Positions 4,944 to 7,731 of a stretch of 7,731 nt of DNA are shown here, piece by piece. Location: contig DGYA01000013.1 of assembly GCA_002396505.1 (NCBI GenBank), forward strand, positions 23,230 through 30,960. The letters run 5' to 3'. The position numbers and the translations under genes are program-made. The first letter of the stretch is position 1; each line of letters opens with the position of its first letter. The DNA comes from Cyanobacteria bacterium UBA5018 (GTDB lineage Bacteria; Cyanobacteriota; Cyanobacteriia; PCC-6307; Cyanobiaceae). The notes under the pieces are model-generated. The model was given only the letters and a program-made list of their open reading frames with translations. It searched no databases and was not told the origin of the DNA.

Positions 4944-7358
4944 GTGAGTCAGCGCCACAGTCAGAGCCAGCCGCCCGGCGACGCCAGCAGCGCCGGCCAG
5001 CCCACCGAGGTGCTTGCCGGCTCGATCGAGCGGGTCACCTTCCACAACGCCGCGAACGGCTTCTGCGTGGTTCGCATCAAGGCCCGCGGCCACCGCGAGC
5101 TGGTGACGGTGGTGGGTCACGCCGCCGAGATCAGCGCTGGCGAATGGGTCACGGTGAGTGGCACCTGGGTGAACAGCCGCGAACACGGTCAGCAGTTCAA
5201 GGCCCATTTCCTGCGCTCTTCACCGCCCACCACCGCCGAGGGAATTGAGAAGTACCTGGGCTCCGGGATGATCCGCGGCATCGGCCCCGTCTACGCCAGC
5301 AAGCTCGTGGCGGCTTTTGGGGCAGAGGTGTTCGAGGTGATCGAGCAGACCCCCGAGCGCCTGCGGGAGGTGCCGGGCATCGGCAGGGTGCGGGCCGGCC
5401 GCATCGCCCAGGCCTGGGCCGATCAGAAGGTGGTGCGCGAAATCATGGTTTTTTTGCATAGCCATGGCGTCGGTACGGCCCGGGCGGTGCGCATTTTCAA
5501 GACTTATGGCAACGACGCCGTGCAGGTGATGGCGGAGAACCCCTACCGGCTGGCCCGCGACATCCGCGGCATCGGCTTCCGTACCGCCGATGCGATTGCC
5601 GCCCGGCTGGGTATCGAACCCACGGCGATGATCCGCCTAAGGGCCGGTATCAATTACGCCCTGCTGGAGGCCAGCGGCGAGGGCCATTGCGGCCTGCCCA
5701 CCGCCGAGCTGCTCAAGCAGGCGGGCGAGCTGCTGGCGGTGGAACGGCCCGCCGCGCCCCCAGCCGTCGAGGCGGAATTAGGTGAAGCAGCTGGTCAGGC
5801 CAAGCCGCAGCTCGGCGCAACAGCCAAGGCCCCAGCCGCCGCTGCAGGCGGCAGCCGGGTGGCTCTGGAGAGCGGCGTGATCCAAACCGCCCTCGATTTG
5901 GAGCTGCTCGAGGGCTCCGTGGTGGCCGACAGCCTGGCGGGCGAGGCGGCGATCTTCCTGGCGAATTTGTATCGCGATGAGCGGCGCATTGCAGAAGCGC
6001 TGCAGCAGCTGGCCCATGGGGCAGCGCCCTGGGGAGCGATCGATGCCGCCAAGGCCATCGCCTGGGTGGAGCAGCGTCTGGGCCTGGAGCTGGCCGCCAG
6101 CCAGAAGGGGGCGGTGCAGCAGGCCCTGGCCAACAAGCTGCTGGTGATCACCGGTGGGCCAGGGGTGGGCAAAACCACCTTGATCAATGCCATCCTGCGC
6201 ATGCTGGCGGCCAAGAAGCTGCGCATCCAGCTCTGCGCCCCCACCGGCCGGGCCGCCAAACGCATGGCGGAAACCACTGGCCTGGAGGCGAAAACGATCC
6301 ACCGGCTGCTGGAGTTCGATCCCGCCGCCTACGGCTTCCGGCGCGGCGCTGAGCTGCCGCTGGACTGCGACCTGCTAGTGGTGGATGAGACCTCGATGGT
6401 GGATGTGCCATTGATGGCCTCGCTGCTGGCGGCGATCCCGCCCGAGGCGGCGCTGTTGTTGGTGGGCGATGTGGACCAACTTCCCTCGGTGGGTCCCGGC
6501 CAGGTGCTCTCCGATGTGATCGGCAGCGGCGCCGTGCCCGTTGCCCGGCTCACGGAGGTGTTCCGCCAGGCGGCCTCCAGCCGCATCATCACCACCGCCC
6601 ACGCCATCAACGCCGGCCAGATCCCCGATCTGCGCCCCCCGGCCGATCGCGATGGCAGTGGCAGTGGCAGTGGCACTGGCACTGGCGCCAGCAGCGATTT
6701 CTACTTCCTGCCGGCCGAAACGCCCGAGCAGGCGGTGAATCTGATCCTCAAGCTGGTGGGCGAGCGCATCCCGGCCCGCTTTGGCTTTGATCCGATCGGC
6801 CAGGTGCAGGTGCTCTGCCCGATGGCCCGCGGTGGTTGTGGCTCCAGGTCGCTGAATATCGAGTTGCAGAAGCTACTAAATCCCGATCCGGGCGAGCAGG
6901 TGGAGCGCTTCGGTTGGCGGTTTGCGTCTGGCGACAAGGTGATGCAGATCGCCAATGACTACGAGAAGGAGGTTTTCAATGGCGATGTAGGCACCATTAA
7001 CTCCATCGACGCTGATAACAGTGAACTGAGCGTGTTGTTCCCCACCAGCGAAGCCGTCGGCCAGGCCGCTGCGGCTGGCAGCCGGTTGGTTATCTACGGC
7101 TGGGGCGAACTCGATCACCTGGTGCCCGCCTATGCCTGCACGATCCACAAGAGTCAGGGCAGCGAATATCCGGCCGTGGTGATACCGCTGCTCACCCAGC
7201 ACTACGCGATGTTGCAGCGCAATCTCGTTTACACTGGCCTCACCCGCGGCAAGCAGCTGGTGGTGCTGGTGGGCCAGAAGAAGGCGTTGGCCATGGCAGT
7301 CAAAAATCACCTGGGCCGCAGGCGTTACACCAAGCTGGCGGAGTGGTTGGCCGCCTGA
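4944..7358 (+). CDS. recD2: RecD2-type ATP-dependent DNA helicase
   Basis: A superfamily 1B helicase of 804 residues that moves 5'-3' on DNA without RecB/RecC partners and takes part in DNA repair. Order of parts: N-terminal OB-like region (residues about 25-90, IERVTFHNAANGFCVVRIKA); helix-hairpin-helix segments with GIG at 112-114, 145-147 and 209-211; Walker A GGPGVGKTT at 404-412; Walker B LLVVDETSM with D481/E482; motif III LVGDVDQLPSVGPGQ (near 506-520); HKSQGSE at 735-741; and YTGLTRGK with arginine finger R768. All catalytic motifs are intact. It is longer than Deinococcus RecD2, partly from an Ala/Pro-rich insertion (267-305) and a Gly-Ser/Thr tract (571-581). The only ATG or GTG start after the in-frame stop at 4908 and ahead of the first domain is GTG 4944, or a GTG about 22 codons later. 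It is GC-rich like the left flank. Confidence 0.96.
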   Translation: MSQRHSQSQPPGDASSAGQPTEVLAGSIERVTFHNAANGFCVVRIKARGHRELVTVVGHAAEISAGEWVTVSGTWVNSREHGQQFKAHFLRSSPPTTAEGIEKYLGSGMIRGIGPVYASKLVAAFGAEVFEVIEQTPERLREVPGIGRVRAGRIAQAWADQKVVREIMVFLHSHGVGTARAVRIFKTYGNDAVQVMAENPYRLARDIRGIGFRTADAIAARLGIEPTAMIRLRAGINYALLEASGEGHCGLPTAELLKQAGELLAVERPAAPPAVEAELGEAAGQAKPQLGATAKAPAAAAGGSRVALESGVIQTALDLELLEGSVVADSLAGEAAIFLANLYRDERRIAEALQQLAHGAAPWGAIDAAKAIAWVEQRLGLELAASQKGAVQQALANKLLVITGGPGVGKTTLINAILRMLAAKKLRIQLCAPTGRAAKRMAETTGLEAKTIHRLLEFDPAAYGFRRGAELPLDCDLLVVDETSMVDVPLMASLLAAIPPEAALLLVGDVDQLPSVGPGQVLSDVIGSGAVPVARLTEVFRQAASSRIITTAHAINAGQIPDLRPPADRDGSGSGSGTGTGASSDFYFLPAETPEQAVNLILKLVGERIPARFGFDPIGQVQVLCPMARGGCGSRSLNIELQKLLNPDPGEQVERFGWRFASGDKVMQIANDYEKEVFNGDVGTINSIDADNSELSVLFPTSEAVGQAAAAGSRLVIYGWGELDHLVPAYACTIHKSQGSEYPAVVIPLLTQHYAMLQRNLVYTGLTRGKQLVVLVGQKKALAMAVKNHLGRRRYTKLAEWLAA
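6654..6684 (+). repeat. Hexanucleotide microsatellite in recD2
   Basis: GGCAGT three times (6654-6671), then GGCACT twice (6672-6683) and GGC, encoding GSGSGSGTGTG at residues 571-581. It falls between helicase motifs III and IV, just before the strand DFYFLP, in a position likely to be a surface loop. Copy number can change in steps of two residues without loss of frame, so strains may differ in length. Confidence 0.9.
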
Positions 7359-7399
7359 TCAGGGGCAGCCAGCTGCTGAGGCCGCCCCGGCGCTGCCGT

Positions 7400-7504
7400 T
7401 CAACGGGCTGCTGGAACAACCACCGGCGGCGTCAGGTTGGCGGCATCGAAGTCGACTGGCACGGGCGTGCGCTGGCTCTTGAGCCGCCCGAAGCCACTGG
7501 CGCT
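7400..7504 (-). pseudogene. C-terminal tail of an unidentified protein, upstream part lost
   Basis: Reading leftward, the frame gives SASGFGRLKSQRTPVPVDFD then AANLTPPVVVPAAR and a TGA at 7402-7400. The balanced, protein-like composition and natural stop suggest a genuine C-terminus that converges on recD2 (41 bp between the two stop codons). Upstream of about 7504 the same frame turns into Arg/Trp-rich sequence with no evident protein character and no sensible start. I do not recognise the family. An insertion sequence whose transposase ends at 7688 lies upstream, so disruption by insertion is the simplest explanation. It may instead be a short species-specific ORF or chance. Confidence 0.4.
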
Positions 7505-7642
7505 AAGAGTTCGCCAGGGCCGCCTAAAAGTGTGTCCACATCTCTCTTGTCGGGGCTGTCAGGATTGGCTTTGGTTAGCGGGTCTCACCGCTCCCAATGC
7601 TCTACACCCGTTTTGCTGCAGTCGATCAGCCTGCTCCTGACG

Positions 7643-7731
7643 TGACCCCCTTTAGAGGTCCAGTTGCTATGAGAGCTGGTGGGTAGGTCATGCCGCTCTC
7701 CATTGCTGGAGTGCCTCCAGGGGCGTACGCC
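7643..7731 (-). mobile_element. Insertion-sequence end (partial, runs off the window)
   Basis: TGACCCCCTTTAGAGGTCCAG at 7643-7663 resembles the terminal inverted repeats of IS3/IS481-like elements, and the end of a transposase frame lies just inside it. The other end is outside the window, so neither the inverted-repeat partner nor a target duplication can be checked. A second candidate edge is the AAAAGTGTGTCCACATCTC stretch near 7526-7544. The boundary is therefore approximate and the family is a guess. Confidence 0.4.
7688..7731 (-). CDS. Transposase C-terminus (partial)
   Basis: Only the final codons are in the window: RTPLEALQQWRAA followed by TGA at 7690-7688. 'TPLEALQQW' after a basic residue is a familiar ending of DDE transposases of the IS481/IS3 type (rve integrase core), where it follows the last catalytic helix. 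Thirteen residues are too few to fix the family or to judge whether the gene is intact. The gene is on the - strand and reads toward recD2. Its presence makes it likely that the adjacent broken tail at 7400-7504 was separated from the rest of its gene by this element. Confidence 0.5.
   Translation of the reverse strand, partial: RTPLEALQQWRAA

Noticed and set aside
5778..6302. Long - strand frames opposite recD2
   Set aside because: Antisense artefacts of high-GC codon use; the + strand helicase has complete motifs.

Overview
The window reads as a chromosomal segment of a GC-rich unicellular cyanobacterium, most likely the Cyanobium / freshwater or marine Synechococcus lineage. The basis is gene content and protein resemblance: metK followed by a plant/cyanobacterial-type FGGY ribulose kinase, a stand-alone DUF2470 protein, a ComF-family protein beside tRNA-Phe, and a RecD2 helicase. 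No ribosomal RNA or species-level marker is present, so the genus is an inference.

Layout. Bases 1-3310 are a compact, GC-rich block all on the + strand: the 3' end of metK, an FGGY sugar kinase, a 40-residue one-helix membrane protein whose ATG overlaps the kinase stop codon, a DUF2470 protein, a comF-like phosphoribosyltransferase with a repeat-built N-terminus, and tRNA-Phe(GAA).

Bases 3311 to about 4940 are different. GC is visibly lower, the recognisable genes lie on the - strand, and much looks decayed. Reading right to left: a caspase-like (peptidase C14) N-terminus that loses its fold after about 40 residues and whose start region is tandemly duplicated; a 12-bp perfect hairpin; a 56-residue ORF; and, 6 nt after that ORF, a 149-residue protein resembling only the N-terminal (SAM-like, core-binding) domain of tyrosine recombinases, with no catalytic domain. 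This looks like a small island next to a tRNA gene. No copy of the tRNA 3' end marks a far border, so integration by site-specific recombination is not demonstrated.

Bases 4944-7358 are a full-length RecD2-type helicase with all the usual motifs and two low-complexity insertions; two inverted repeats lie just before its start. To its right, convergent on the - strand, is the C-terminal tail of an unidentified protein with no traceable upstream part. The window ends in the last codons of a transposase (also - strand), so an insertion sequence probably lies at the right edge and may have broken that gene.

A recurring theme is the growth of short in-frame repeats in otherwise ordinary genes: Ala/Pro in the kinase, 18-bp units in comF, and Ala-rich and Gly-Ser/Thr tracts in recD2. 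The best candidate for something undescribed is the 3.7-4.8 kb island, with its catalytic-domain-less recombinase protein, its small partner ORF and the ruined caspase. The evidence there is suggestive, not conclusive.
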